Positions 26,401-38,900 of a stretch of DNA of 64,000 bases are shown in pieces. Made by a program: the position numbers and the translations under genes. The DNA lies in contig OY727097.1 of assembly GCA_963402885.1 (NCBI GenBank), positions 24,793,401-24,857,400 of the forward strand, written 5' to 3'. Within the stretch, counting starts at the first letter, position 1, and each line of letters begins with the position of its first letter. The DNA comes from Antedon bifida (Eukaryota; Echinodermata; Crinoidea; Comatulida; Antedonidae). The notes below the pieces were generated by a model. The model was not told the DNA's origin. It searched no databases and saw only the letters and a program-made list of their open reading frames with translations.

Positions 26401-29400
26401 ATGGGGATAACAGGTTGTTGGCTGGAGTTAACCTATTCCCTTTTTATACATTTCATCATTTTAATCATTTAAACGTTTTATATGTGCTACAGTATGAATA
26501 AGAACTACGGTGCTGGGGTGTACTCCAAAATGTAAAACAGTCGACGATATGCGCTTTGATTTTATTTTTAATCAAAACTGTATTTTGTTACAGAAGACAA
26601 AATACCATGACATAGAATGTATGCTATGCAGGGCCGTAGCCACCAGTACGGTAGGTAAGGTTTCAACCTGACCACTTTTTCACTAAATTCTTTAGGGCTG
26701 TAGCCAGCATGAGGCAGACAAGACCCTCGTCTAGTCTGAAATTTTCAATTTTCACTACCCACCCAAATTCCCCAGAAGAGATCATCATATTTGATATTAT
26801 TAATTATATTTAAAGCATCTTTGCCTCGTCTGTTTTTAACCTCTCACTATGGCCTTGGGTCTTTGACAAGACAGTGGTTTGAACAGAGATGGTTCCCTTT
26901 TCTTTCAACAACTGCACCACTTTATTTCTTGTGGCTACATCACTGCTATGACTGACGTGAATTTGTGTCTATTAGTATTAACACGCTGTCATAATTATAT
27001 AGGATAATACTGTAGCAGAAGTGATCAGGAACAGGAACTATTTGACTGTTCTGTTTTTATTAAATCGCACAGCAGTGCAAGTAGAGGCCAACTCAGAAAG
27101 CGTTGTTCGCCGAGGCCCGACGTGTCGTCTCATTGGAGAAAGTTAAGTTCTCGCGATGACCTACAAACTACGCCCAACGCTATCACAAGACAACTCGTTT
27201 CGTCGTGATTTATTTCAGACAGCACCGACAAGTCAAGATGTTTTTTTGGGCCTCCTTGTATGAGGCTGTCGAAGTTTGCCTTTAGATATGGCCATTTGAT
27301 ATGAAAAATGTTTATAAAATTGATCGTAAAATTACACCAAGGATGTTGCAAAACTTCAGATGTTTATCCTCTGATGAAGTAATAATGTAGTCGTAAGTAA
27401 CATTAAGGAAATTGCTTCCAACAAAAAATGAAGAGAAATAAAAAGGGAAAAAAGTGCATCACAAATTATAAACACATGTCAATGACTTCATTAGCTATTA
27501 AATAAAAAGTTCAAATGTGGTAAAAACATTAAAAAAGTTTTTGTTTTCTTACCCATTTAAAAGATGTTCATTGATAGAAGTTAAAGACAAAAGTTGAACG
27601 AGAAGCCATACAAAGCATGGTACAAAAATTAATGTGAACGATTGTACAAATATATGCAACTTCACTTGTAATAAAGCACTTTTTAAGTCCTGTATTAAAT
27701 GGAAAAGGAATATAATTTTAAGAATAATTATTTTATAGAAGCATTACCATCTCTTTCAATTGAAATTAATTGATGTTTTGTAATTTAGTATCTGGGGCAA
27801 GGAAGGTTAGGTAAATGGTATAATAAAGTAAGCCAGAAGACGTTCGTCCAAATCCCTAAGGATTATTATATTTTGTAATTTAATAGTACCTGGTGTAAAT
27901 GATATGTGTACACTTAAGTTCAAGGGTCCAGATCTCAAATTTAATCAATTTCCGTAGTAAATAGAAAATGAAAAAAGATGAGCATACCCAGAATTACTTT
28001 TTGACTCAACAGCTGCATAGGAAAAAAAGGGTCGAAATGAAAGTTAATCTGCCCAGTATACGAATGTACTGTATTTTGTTGTGTGGATACTGTAGTTTGA
28101 CCATAAATTTAGACTGAATCATATGTGTGCATAGTTTGTTTTCCTGTAGGGTATAATTTCCGTATTAATTATGTTCGTTCCTGAGAACTCTGTCTATGGT
28201 ATAGTATGTAGTGCAAATATAAAAGGTAAGCAAAAAGGCATGGGTTCAAATCGGACTTGAGGATATTATGCAGATTAGTGGATATTATGCAGATTAGTGG
28301 ATCTACGATAAAAATGGAATAATATTAATCAATATAATATAATATTATTTAAAAATTAATATAATTTTTATTATGATAATACTTGTATTGATTTGTTATA
28401 TATAATTTACACATTCTAAATGGCACAATTAAATAATGTATAGAAGATTTTAAAAAAAAAGTCTCTATAAAATATAAAAATCAAACAAACCTCTGTCCGC
28501 AAAGAAAGACCGCTGTTAAAGAAGATGAATGAAACTGCCAAATATTTTACAGTAATTTCTGGTCTCAAAATTCCTTCAATGAAAACAAAATATTCAGAAA
28601 TATTTGTGATAAGAAATGTAAACTACATTAAACACATTTCATTTTACTTTTCTAATTCTTTTAAAAATGTGATACCACAGTAGTACAGTAACCCCAACAT
28701 CCAGGATCAATTGCACTTCACTGCCATGAAGGCCTAGATGTCTCAACCATAGATATAGTACAGTATTAGGTCGTCAATTTCAATGTTAACACGCAGTTCA
28801 ATGCAATTCTTCATGGAAGAGGGGACCACATAATGTCGCAACTGGGATTGACCATGATTCGATATTCTAGTTAATGTTCCCTACACAGTCGCTCAATACG
28901 CCTATGTTACAAGCGTATTAACACATCAACATATTCTAAACGATCCTCTTATTCAAAAACTCTAGATAATTTACCAAATAATTATTCATTTCATTGCGAT
29001 TAACAATATAATTATACTGATTTATTTCTTTGTAAAACAATATTTTACAAAGAAATAAATCAGTATAATTATATTATTATTTCAACAATAACACCTACTT
29101 TTTGTATATCATTATGTAATCAAAAAAAGAGGTAATCAATGATTTTGGGGTTTAAATCAGAAACCAAAGATGATGAACCAAAACAATATAATATGCAAAG
29201 AATATGCACATGTATAATCATTACGTGGGTTGAATGACTTTGGGGCACAACGCTTCTGAGAAGTAAGAATAAATAGATGGTGTGGTTTAGTTTTACTATA
29301 TCAGTAGATGGTAGAAAAAACAAATGTCAAAGTATACAGATATGAAGATAAAGCTAAGATCTCTAACCATATTTTAATAATTCAACAGTTAAAGCCTAAT

Positions 29401-29718
29401 ATTAATTTACAGAAATGCTAGGCCTTGCATGGACGAAATTGATAGATTAAAGCGACCGGTTTAAGGCCGCACTTATTCATTATTCACGGTCAGTCGCCAC
29501 GTCAACAACAAACGTACACAATCAAAACACAGCCTTCGTTTTACTAATAAATTCGAGGTATAAAGAACAGTTAAATACAGCCAAACGGTGTCATAAATAC
29601 CTCCTTTTACACCTATAACTGGTGCTAATTTCGCTAACGAAATTACCACAACTATACCGATCAGGAACCAATTCTTTTTTATTTTGTCCAAAAATACCAT
29701 TTTGATCGGAATTTTCAT
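11478..29718 (-). CDS. SLC10A7: SLC10A7 (sodium/bile acid cotransporter 7), complete, 11 exons
   Basis: SLC10 (BASS-fold) membrane protein with about ten membrane segments. In vertebrates it affects intracellular calcium, Golgi glycosylation and skeletal mineralisation; no transported substrate is established. Exons in transcript order: 29718-29601, 28573-28491, 27689-27553, 22159-22084, 19116-19078, 17731-17696, 16250-16167, 15767-15602, 15141-15016, 14225-14075, 11553-11478. They sum to 1,092 nt, 363 residues plus TAA, every phase compatible, close to the human length. Signature stretches: [18 protein letters not shown] (TM1), [83 protein letters not shown] lies immediately upstream in frame, so translation starts at Met1 or at Met7 (29700), which matches the human N-terminus better. 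The C-terminus ([12 protein letters not shown]) is hydrophilic. Head-to-head with OBI1, tail-to-tail with the cyclase. Confidence 0.96.
11755..11832 (+). repeat. tRNA-derived SINE head or tRNA pseudogene
   Basis: A box-like TGGTCTAATGGTTAGG (11,766) and a B box-like GGGTTCTGAATCTTG (11,802) are spaced as in a tRNA. The acceptor stem does not pair and the B box is altered, so this is a tRNA-like retroposon remnant and not a functional tRNA. Confidence 0.6.
12364..12535. repeat. Imperfect inverted repeat (foldback/MITE-like)
   Basis: The arms AATGTTTCGTTTTCACG and CGTGAAAACGAAACATT face each other around CGCGGCTATGCACC / GCGCGTAGCC. Outer parts GATCCGGCACAGTTCC and GATTTGCCGTCTCC pair poorly. 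Non-coding. Confidence 0.6.
13074..13203. mobile_element. MITE family M1, complete copy
   Basis: Starts AAGCTCTGTCTATACTATCA after TA and ends AGTTTGATAGCGTAGAAAGA before TTTATA. Located in SLC10A7 intron 10. Confidence 0.8.
13262..13810 (+). mobile_element. MITE family M2, long complete copy (549 bp)
   Basis: Terminal inverted repeat GTTAAAGATGTATTGTCCC at the left and GGGACAATACATCTTTAAC at the right. The roughly 350-bp interior (13,430-13,760) is almost the same as in the copy at 30,553-31,067 but absent from the shorter M2 copies. No transposase frame; the open frame on the - strand here is non-coding by context. In SLC10A7 intron 10. Confidence 0.85.
17914..18025. mobile_element. MITE family M1, right end lost
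   Basis: Starts AAGCTCTGTCTACACTATCA and runs to GGGCACATCACACTTTTG, where it stops and M2 sequence begins. In SLC10A7 intron 5. Confidence 0.75.
18026..18192 (+). mobile_element. MITE family M2, left end lost
   Basis: Right half of an M2 element ending GGGACAATACATCTTTAAC. It abuts the truncated M1 copy directly, forming a chimera. Confidence 0.75.
20487..20681. mobile_element. MITE with GCTTGGTTCCCACTAG-type ends
   Basis: Left GTGATTCCCACTAGAATGC followed by ACAACGTAACGCAGCGACG; right TTGCGTTACGTTGCGTCGC then TAGATGGGAACCAAGCTT. The long, CpG-bearing inverted arms are clear by eye. In SLC10A7 intron 4. Confidence 0.7.
20786..21087 (+). mobile_element. MITE family M2, short copy
   Basis: Degenerate left end (ATATTGTTCCTTTTG), then the GAATATGCCATTTTAATGTC core and right end GGGACAATACATCCCTAAA. 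In SLC10A7 intron 4. Confidence 0.75.
21633..21753. mobile_element. Second MITE with CTTGGTTCCCACTGGAATGC end
   Basis: Left ACTTGGTTCCCACTGGAATG and right GTCCTAGTGGAAACCAAGCC are inverted copies of the ends seen at 20,487-20,681. The inner CGCAAGTAGTTTGACCAATTG links it to the 38.1 and 58.06 kb inverted repeats. Confidence 0.65.
21825..21986. mobile_element. hAT-like MITE candidate
   Basis: Left GCAGTGGCAGATTCAGAATT and right CTGGATGCGCCCCTGAATT resemble the CAGNGGCGNATCCAG ends common on hAT-type MITEs. I could not find a matching 8-bp target duplication, so the class is tentative. Confidence 0.45.
22627..24141 (+). mobile_element. 1,515-bp non-coding element, unit 1 of a tandem pair
   Basis: Begins CTAGACATGAAACTCGTCAC with a small hairpin (AACTCGTCA-CTT-TGACGAGTT) followed by AGTTATCCGC, and ends in GGAAGGAAGGAAAGAAGA. 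No intact reading frame. It carries four TGACGTCA octamers and GCGC-rich segments. Terminal hairpins, a simple-repeat 3' zone and head-to-tail insertion fit a non-autonomous rolling-circle (Helentron-like) element, but no diagnostic end was proven. In SLC10A7 intron 3. Confidence 0.75.
24142..25652 (+). mobile_element. 1.5-kb non-coding element, unit 2 of the tandem pair
   Basis: Nearly identical to the preceding unit: one 4-bp deletion (after AACAGTATAAG) and a handful of substitutions seen by eye. It starts exactly where unit 1 ends. The duplication is therefore recent. Confidence 0.8.
25651..25798. repeat. Two perfect 74-bp direct repeats, each with a 32-bp perfect palindrome
   Basis: Units 25,651-25,724 and 25,725-25,798 are identical. 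Each ends in the palindrome at 25,693-25,724 or 25,767-25,798, centred on TTGGTATACCAA. Its half-site AGTTATCCGC also occurs near the left end of both 1.5-kb units, which suggests these are the 3' hairpin ends of the same element family. Confidence 0.85.
29005..29075. repeat. Perfect 33-bp inverted repeat with 5-nt loop
   Basis: The arms 29,005-29,037 and 29,043-29,075 are exact complements around the loop CAATA. The sequence is AT-rich (core ATACTGATTTATTTCTTTG). It lies in SLC10A7 intron 1. It may be a foldback transposon remnant or a transcribed hairpin; nothing shows processing. Confidence 0.85.
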
Positions 29719-29955
29719 TCATCACATAGGAATCGTCGTCTGCTAAAACTTCTTTGGCACTACAAGATAATTATTTGAAAATGATATGATTATTATTTTG
29801 CTCATATATAACTAATGAATGATTAACAAAATATATTATATGAAGTATTTATTATAAATATTATTTATGCAGTAATATACATTGTACAAAATTGTGTGTT
29901 AAATATTGATATATATTCATTGTGATGAACAAGCCTAGAAACATCTTGCTGGAAA
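29719..29955. promoter_or_regulatory. Putative bidirectional promoter, SLC10A7 / OBI1
   Basis: Only 237 bp separate the SLC10A7 ATG (- strand, 29,718) from the OBI1 ATG (+ strand, 29,956). The interval must hold both 5' UTRs and core promoters unless untranslated first exons lie elsewhere. It is AT-rich with TATATA runs but no TATA box I would defend, and no CpG enrichment. CpGs rise inside OBI1 intron 1 (about 30,140-30,260) instead. Confidence 0.6.
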
Positions 29956-32900
29956 ATGGCGGAGAAAACAACTTTCTCTCAAGCATCCCTTTCATTTACG
30001 CTTCCAATTTCTTGTCAAATATGCCTTTGCAAAGTAAGCTGACGTGACGATACTGTTTGAGATAGTATCTGTTTATTTGTCTGTATTCAAGATTATTTTC
30101 AACTGAGCTTTATAGTTTTGTAAACACGAGAAGAGCTAGGCCCAGGCGTGTGTGTTGTCGCCGGTCTTTTCAACAAAGCATGTCTGTTTTTCCCGTGTAC
30201 ATCGCTCAAACGGATTCGCTCAAACCACCGCGGTCTGTTCATAATAAGCTTCTAGGCGCGACCTAGGGCCTAGACCTAGTCTGCATATGTTAAACTAGAT
30301 GAGGACGATTTAATATAGTTGTCCTGTATCACTATTAGTAATACACTCTAGCATTATTTTTCCTTTTCTTTTTAAAATACTGTGTATACATTTTTAATAA
30401 TCATCTATTTTTCATGAAGAAAACAACATTTTTAATATTTTTAAATATATTTCTTGTGTGTTGTGTATATTTCAAGTACTGGTTTCAGAACTGGTTTCCT
30501 AGCGGCGTTTAGAGATCAGTGACACTATATTATTGCGAGTCGTTTTGAGAAGTGCATTCTGTATTGTCCCTTTGACTAATTCCAAAGAAAATAAAAATGA
30601 AAAGATTTTTTTAAAAATGAGTCATTTTGAAGTATCGTAATAGTTATTAAATTTCACCAAAAATGAGTCGAAAAAAAAAATCATTTGACTGAAATATAGA
30701 GTTTTTTTTGTTCAAAAAATAACTTTGTTTCGGTCAAAACATATCTCATAAATAATACAACGTGCTTATTTGGCTACTCTGTATGCATAATCATAAAACT
30801 TTCTCGCGATCTGTGTGAAAATACCAAGTTGTAAACAATCCTAATTAGCATCATGCTTAATACATACTCATGGTTTGAAATCTTTGTTTACTTTCGCTCG
30901 CGACGATTTTCCAGACAAAATGTAATCAAATTAATTTACCTGCTAATTACGTAAACTTGTTGTTTTTGGCTTAAAATTTCGACTTAAAGTGAATAACTTC
31001 TATTATATATTATATATATATAGCTAATATTACTTTGATATGGCCAATTTAAATTTTCATCTTTAAGGAGGTCACTTTGGTGGGTTCTGAAGGTGTCCCA
31101 TTATTATTATTAATAGGGGTCAGCTCTATTATTTTGCTTGTTTTAATTTTTAAAAACAAAATTCTTTTTTTAACTATTATTTCAGGTAAAGGAGCCATTA
31201 GTTTGTCCAAACCAACATGTGTTCTGCACGAAGTGTATGCGAGTCTGGCTGCAACATAATCAACACTGCCCATCCTGCCGAGTACCTATAACACCTGACA
31301 CGCCCTGCAAACAGATAATAGGTAAAGTTAAAACAGAACGTAAAAATCTACTGTAATATTATACCTTATTATGGTTACCATTATAAAAAATGTACGATTG
31401 ATAGAATAAAATTCACATAAAAAGTCTGTCTAACTGATATGACTTCACCCACCCACTTTTCATTGTATTTATATACAATTATATTAACATACTAGTTTAA
31501 CATTATATTTATAAATTATTTTATGTCATTGTGCAATCATGTATGTTATATTGTGGAAATACATTGAAATTGAAACAAATTGTAGCTTACTCATGAAAAC
31601 AATATAAATAAATATCTTCTATAGGTGGTCCTTCTCCACCAAATAGCAATCATGCTAGGTTCTCTACACCAGCTATCAGAAAGGTCCGGTTTGAGATGAT
31701 CTACAAAGAGTATGAGGTGAGATATGAAACAATCATTTTTTTTATCCAATTTTTGGTCAAAGTGAATACAACAACTATTATGTGACATTAAAATAGCATA
31801 TTCAACAAAAACATATTTTTTTAAAGGGACAATATATCTTTAACCACAGAGGCCCAGATCATTATTGTTTATCCTGTGCACAAACAAAACATTTGCTTGC
31901 TTGTTTGTTTGCTCAGTTGGTTAGATTTTGTAGAACTAGCAAAGGTTTTACTAGTGGTTAAAAAGCCATGTATTATAAGACTTTCCAAAATGTTGCTAGC
32001 CATAACATTACCTCACCATATTATCAAAATTATGAATCAGTTTCCTAAACGCAAGAAAACCACTATTATTATTATTGATTGATAGATATATTTTTTTGTT
32101 ATCTACAAAGTTAACTTTAGTCTATACAGTAGATAACCATCATAAGTTTGTATATTACAAACATGATGAAACAACTAATATATATATATTTTAAATCAAT
32201 CAATTAAAATAACGTTTATTTCTCTTATCTCATACAGTAATCAATTAACAGTTTTTATTCAATGAATAATTATAAAGAATTGGGGAATCCCCAAAAGTAA
32301 ATGCTTGCGAATGGCTACCTGAACCTTAAAAGAAATGTATTTTAGTTGTGGCTACATTTACCTTAAGTGCCCCTATTGTCTGCCCTATAGACCTCATGCT
32401 TAGTGACTATAATCGTCATTGGACACAGATGGCGTGGTAAACGATAATGATGATACATTTACGCAATCTATGAATCAGTTATCGCTAATGTACCATATTT
32501 AAAATATATGAGACAATATTGATTTTCTTTTCCTATCTAGTCAAAACTGAACATCTTAGGGAATTAACAGCATTCTTTAAAATATTGATAACACTCTGTG
32601 ATAGTCTACCAAAGTAGTTTTGTAATTTGTTATAATGTGCGACTATGGCCACACCCAACATTTTAATAGGAATTAGTAGACCCCCTCTTGGGACACCCCT
32701 ATTACAGAGACGTTTTCTTTTGAAACAAACAAGGGACAATTATGTTTAAACAGGTATACTTCTTCATCGTCGTAAGTTCCACAATCAACAAATTGATTAT
32801 TACGGAACTAGGAGGCCTACTAGAAGGCCTATTTTTAAGTAGTGGCTGTGTGGACTAGTACACCGGGGTAACCCCCCTATTCGTCCAACTTTGTTGGGTC

Positions 32901-35900
32901 CCAAGGGTGCCCAATTATAGTGTTTGGATTACTGTATTTTAAAAGTAAGAATAACACAATCGGAATCTGCCCAGAATAGAAAACGGGACAACGGAAAGTA
33001 CAATATGGAGATAAATTGGAGCTTCAATTTTCATCATTTACACTGAACTCAGCAAATCTTTTTTTTTATTAGGATGAAATCGCAAAGCTAAATGAAAAGG
33101 TGAAATCACTCGAAGAGAAAAACTTAACCCTTGAGGCTAGGCTAAAAGGGTACACCAAGGCAAACTCCAGCCAGCCAGTTACCTTCCCTGCCAGCACTAA
33201 CAATCATAGTGAAAGTGATAAAAGTATGAAGCCTAACAATTCCGAGACAAATTCAATTGAAAAAATGCCATCCCTTGTCAAACTCACTAAAAATCTAGAA
33301 GTAGCAGCGGCTACCTATAAGCAAGTCAAATTGGATATGGATCATTTAAAACAGGTAAGAACTGCTCCAATCTCAATTGAGCACTGGTACTCTGACAGTG
33401 GCCATTTTTGCCCAAATGCAAAATTATGAATATCGTATCCTCTAGTAAAATCCCACCCCCTACTTTATGTCTGATTTCACAAACAGGCATATCCCATGTG
33501 TATATTCCCAGTATTGACTTTTGGTCTTGATGTAGGCCTCTCTCTAGTAAGTTCAGATGCTTACCAATAATTGTTTCCTGAACCCCGAATATAGTCCCAC
33601 CCCACAAGTTGGCCCAATTTTGTGTTCTAGAGGGGTGTGATTATACTAGAGGATATAGTGAGTGAGTGAGTGAGTGGCCGAGCGGTTAAGACAGTGGAAC
33701 CGTAATCACGTAGCCATAACATCGGCAGGGGTTCGAGGCTCACTCACTCCATGGTTCTGGTGGTAGAACGAGTCTTCTCGGATAAGGACTATAAACCAAT
33801 ATAATTGATAAGCAAAAATGTTTTTATTCTTTTTTAATTCAAATTTTTTATTCTACTGGAACATACTGTAGAGAAGCGTTCCGCAAACTTTTTATTTCGC
33901 GCCCTAAAATCCTCTTCCCAGCCCAACTACCCAGCTGCACCAACGTAATGAAGGCCCGATTGAAGGTAACAAGACTCTGTCACACTCTGTAGGAATATAA
34001 TGGACCTCAGGTCCCTGGATATTTCATTGTAATTTTGTTTTTGGATAGTAAAAGTTGTGCTGATACTCAGGAAAAATTCAATGCAGCCCAGGGTTTCCCC
34101 TTTACATTTCACATGAGATATGTCAGAATTTTACATTACATTGCAGAGATCAAAACTTTAGCCGCATATAGGTCCCTGGAAATTGCATTGTATTTTTTGA
34201 AGGGTAACAAGCCGCACATAAAACATTTTCTGCAACATCAAACCATGTTATAATAAAGGCGCTTACAATGCTAAATTATCTGTGTTTTTTTTCTATTTCT
34301 TAAGCCACTCTGGGGTCCTTCAAAAATGTTTCTAAGCCACGGCCCATAGTTTGCGGAACATCGTAGAGTACTGTAAATGCTACATAGTGCGGGTTGATGC
34401 ATGATTTGCCTTATTTCTAGTATTAGTAACAGTGTACAATAATTAAGAGATGAAATTTATATATATATATTTCTTTTAACTGGATTACATAGTACTCCTA
34501 TAAAATTTTAAATACAACATTAACAATTTATGTAATGTAAAAACATATTGTACAGTTTATAAACAAAGTTTACAAAATTGAAAATACATTTACAGAAGAT
34601 ATCTTATACTATAGCTGTGTTCATACGACTTATGCAGAGAGGTTTATGCCCTTACATGTTACTAATGATGAGACCTTTTTACTATCACAAACTCGGTCTT
34701 CATCTACTTTTATACAGTACAACCCTCTTTTTGGACACACCTATTCAGGGGACACTTTAAAATGAAATGAATGTTTCAACATGTATATGGTCAACCGCTA
34801 TTCAGATGACACTCCTATTAATTTAAGAAAACATTATAATATGGCCCAGAAGATGTCCGCTTAATAATGAGGTTCTTCTGTAGTATACATTTACAGATTG
34901 TGCATTGAAAAGGTTGTTTTAATAATAAAGTTGTTGTTCTGCGTTATCTTTGCATAAATGTCAATTGTCCAGTTTAAGTGACCATTTGCTATCTCCATCA
35001 ATACTTTTTTTTTTATTTCAATTACAATTCAACATTTCTTTGCCACCTACCTCCCATTAGGCACTTCATTAAATATGATAATTTATTTACAAGTCTACAT
35101 AACTTATTAATAGTAAAAGCTAGAATCTTATTTTTAATTTAGAATCATCAATATTTGAAAGGGTTTCTTGACAAAGTCTGACAATATAATAGAAACGGCT
35201 GTTTTTTGCGTTGACGATGCATCGTGCGAAATACCCGTGAGATTTCTTGGTGGCTCCTACAATTCACCTATTAGTCGAAATCTTATGACTCGGCTTTAAA
35301 CCGGTTATGATTTTTCATAGATTTTCTTAATTATTGATGGGATCTTAACACCACTGAGCCAGATGATTGAATAAAGACATCAACAATGACAGCAATGTGA
35401 CATCTTTAAATTAGTTTTGAGATATTAAAACAAATTTTCTTTCTCAAATAATGTTTTAAGTTTGATTTTTAATGAATATAAATTTGATTTTATTGCTTTT
35501 GGTTGTTATTGCTTTTTTAACCTGTTTTGAATATAAAATAAATCAATAAATAAATTAACACAGAAGTAATAATTATTTTGAATTTTAATGTAGATTTAAA
35601 AAGTAAAAGTTTCATAAATTTCTGAGATAGTTTAAATTCAATGAAGGAAACATGCTTAGTTTTTTCTGAAGATTGTTCGAGAAAAATGATTTACTAATAT
35701 TATAATTAATAATTATAATAATATATTAATCCATTATAGTTACTATATAAAGAGTAAGTAATATTTAAAAAAAATTGCTTTTAAAATATTATTACCGGTA
35801 TATAAAACAATGATAAATATGTTGTTATTTAAATCCACTGTAAATGTGTATGTAAATTACAAAAAGTACTATGTAGTAATTTTCAAAATTTGTAAAGAAT

Positions 35901-38900
35901 ATTTTGATTCTACTGCTTCAGTGCTTACTGTACAACTGCGCTTTAAAACAATTTAGAGTGTGGCAGTATTGTGGGCTAATTCTCATCACATTGCTTGTTT
36001 TCTTAGGCAAGACACTTTAAATTTGCCTCTCTACACCCAGGTGTAGAAATGGGTACTTTGTTAGGTCAAACACAAATGCGCTGATTACCAGGTGCAACAT
36101 TACGGTATGGGCTCCATACGTCTTTGATCAAGCAATGAACGGGTTAATAATATGAAGCGCTTAAGCTTGTTTACACTATCAAACTTTATGTGACAAGAAA
36201 ATGTGATGTTCCCATATACTGTATGGACATGATGATGTCGTACCACTTCCATATTTGGGCATACTGTATCAAGTGCTACCATATTTGGAAGAGAGAATTT
36301 GGAAATTAAGTGCAAGAATGACATATGCAGTAATATTTAAACCTTCTCTACTTTCTTTTGGCAGTAATAAAGGAGGTGATATCCCTTTTTAAAAATGTAT
36401 TTTATATTCCTATTTATTTTTTTGGTGGATATGAATCATTGAAAAAGCTCTGTCTCTCTCACTATCAAACTAGACAAAAAAAATGTGATGTGCCCAAATA
36501 CTGTATGGTAGTGATTATTTCTCAACTATGGTAGTGATACGACATCATCATGTCCATATGGGCACATAAATTTTTTTTGTCACATAAAGTTTAATAGTGT
36601 AGTACTTTTAACATTTTTTTCCAATCAAGTACTCTATGTACTGTACTGTAGCATGGCCTAGATCTGTGGCACAGCACAACACTTTGCACTGACTAGGTCA
36701 TGGAATATTATTTTTATATCATGTACTTTACGCTATTAGTAATGATGATTATAATAGATATTGACATGTTTGACAATGTGCTTTTTATTGCATAGTGATA
36801 TGTCAGGCTTGATTGCTTTTAATGGTCAAATACGCAATTCTGTAGATACTATATGTTTCTTGCGAATGTTTAGGCAAACTATAACATACAATATTTCATT
36901 TACTTAGAAATCAATCGGGTAATATTGTACAGTTCCCAAAGTATCCCAGAATTATTGTCGTTATTTTCATAATATAATTTAATGATTTATATTGATGATG
37001 ATGGTACAGGGGATGGTTCCCACTTGAAGGAATGGCTCTGGATGATACCATTATTTAATAGGGGAGCTTTTCGGTTTTCTTTTTTTCGTAATGTATTCCT
37101 CTCTTCAGAGAAAGAGAGAGAGGCTATTGTTGTAGTCAGTTTAAATGTCTCTTATACAGTAGACTACCAACACGGTTGTTTTTAGTTATTTGAAGATATT
37201 TTGTGAAACACCTTTTAAAAATCCCTTTTTAGCACGTCTTTTTTGGAAACAAATATTAAACTTTAAGTGATAAGTATAAATGTTATTGTATTGTAACTTG
37301 AAATTTGATTATTGTGTTATTGCACCTTTTAATACTTCAGACAGATACAATTTATGCTACCAGATGGGCATTTGTAACTGTTAGTGTTACCTTTTAACAA
37401 ACCCTTATTTAAAAACAACAAAATGTTCTTTCTTTTTTTGTATCGTATTGTAAACATGTTTATTTATTTTCTACAGTACCTTACTACTTTAATTTAGTTC
37501 CTCATTTTAAAAAAGGCTAAACTCAAATTAGGAACCCATCACTACATTTTGACCATTTGTTTTGTATTGTACAGTACTTACGTATATGTACAGTACTTGT
37601 TGTATACATGTACTTGTTGAAATATCAATAATTTATTTACTGTATACTGCCCTCTATTTTCAAATAAGCAAAACTTTTAGTAAGATAAAATAGTACATTT
37701 TTCCTCAGTTACAGTACCTAGCTGATGAATTAATTTTTAAAGAAAGTCAAGACCAATGTGTATGAGTTTTCTCCATTTAAACAGTGGTGTAATGGCTATG
37801 AGCGCTCACTGCCTAAGCAGCCTCAGAGCATAAGCAGCCTCAATGCAATTGGTTACTTGGTCCTGTAGTCCTAGAGGAAGAGTCCTCAATTTTTCTTTGA
37901 AGGATTCCACAGTTTGTGCAGAAATGATATCTTCTGGTAATTTGTTCCAATCGGAAAAAATTCTATTGCCAAAAAAAAAAAAAAAAAAAAAAATTGCCTA
38001 TCATTTCCTACTCTACTTTCTCCTTGCACTATCAATTTGTCTAATTTTGTGTACCTTCAATCAATTAATGGTGGTGTCCATAAAATAACTACAGTAGGTA
38101 ACTGACAAGTAATTTGACCAATCATGACACGATAGATCATCCAAACTGTCGCTTGTGATTGGTCAAATCACTATATTATGGCCTTAGAATGCAAGAAACA
38201 AAATAAAACAAAGTGTGCACACAGTATAGTAAGTACTAAATTTGTATAAACCTAGATTTGTGTTTCTGAACTTATGCAAAACACTATATACTAGGTAGAG
38301 TCCCTCCTTTGAGATACTGTACCTCTATTTTCAGAGAAACCAGTATTCAATAAGACACCCCTGGGGATTTTTGTGTAAAATGAAAATGCTCTACTGTAAT
38401 ACTAAATAGCGATTTAGGGCCTGTTTCTGCTGCCAAAAATATACCAAATATATGGTATATTTTTGGCAGCAGAAATGGTGCTCACAAAAATATACCATAT
38501 TCATGGATATTATAATATAATTATTAATATATTATATTTATAAATTTATACCGTGTTTTGTGTACCCTCTTCTGCTGCATTTTGCTGTAAGCTTTTTTAC
38601 ACATGGATAGTCCATATTCAACGAAATAAGGATCACCAAAACATTTGAGGAAACAAACATTTCAGAAAAATTAAAAAGGAACAAACAGGACAGCCAGATT
38701 TAGAAAGGTAATTTAGCAAAAATTAAAGGAAAGTACGGCGTGTGCACGCTTGTCGTTAAAACAAGTCAATAAAAAAACAAAAAGAGACTGTGAAAGTACT
38801 GTAGAGGCTAAAACATCTCCAAAGATAATAAATCCTAATTCGGGCAAGGAAGGAATAACTTGTCCCCACTTTAGGGGATCTAAAGGCAAGTAGGTTAAAA

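Noticed and set aside
37843..38088. Plus-strand 81-codon frame containing a lysine run
   Set aside because: Antisense to the LINE remnant and dependent on a poly-A tract.
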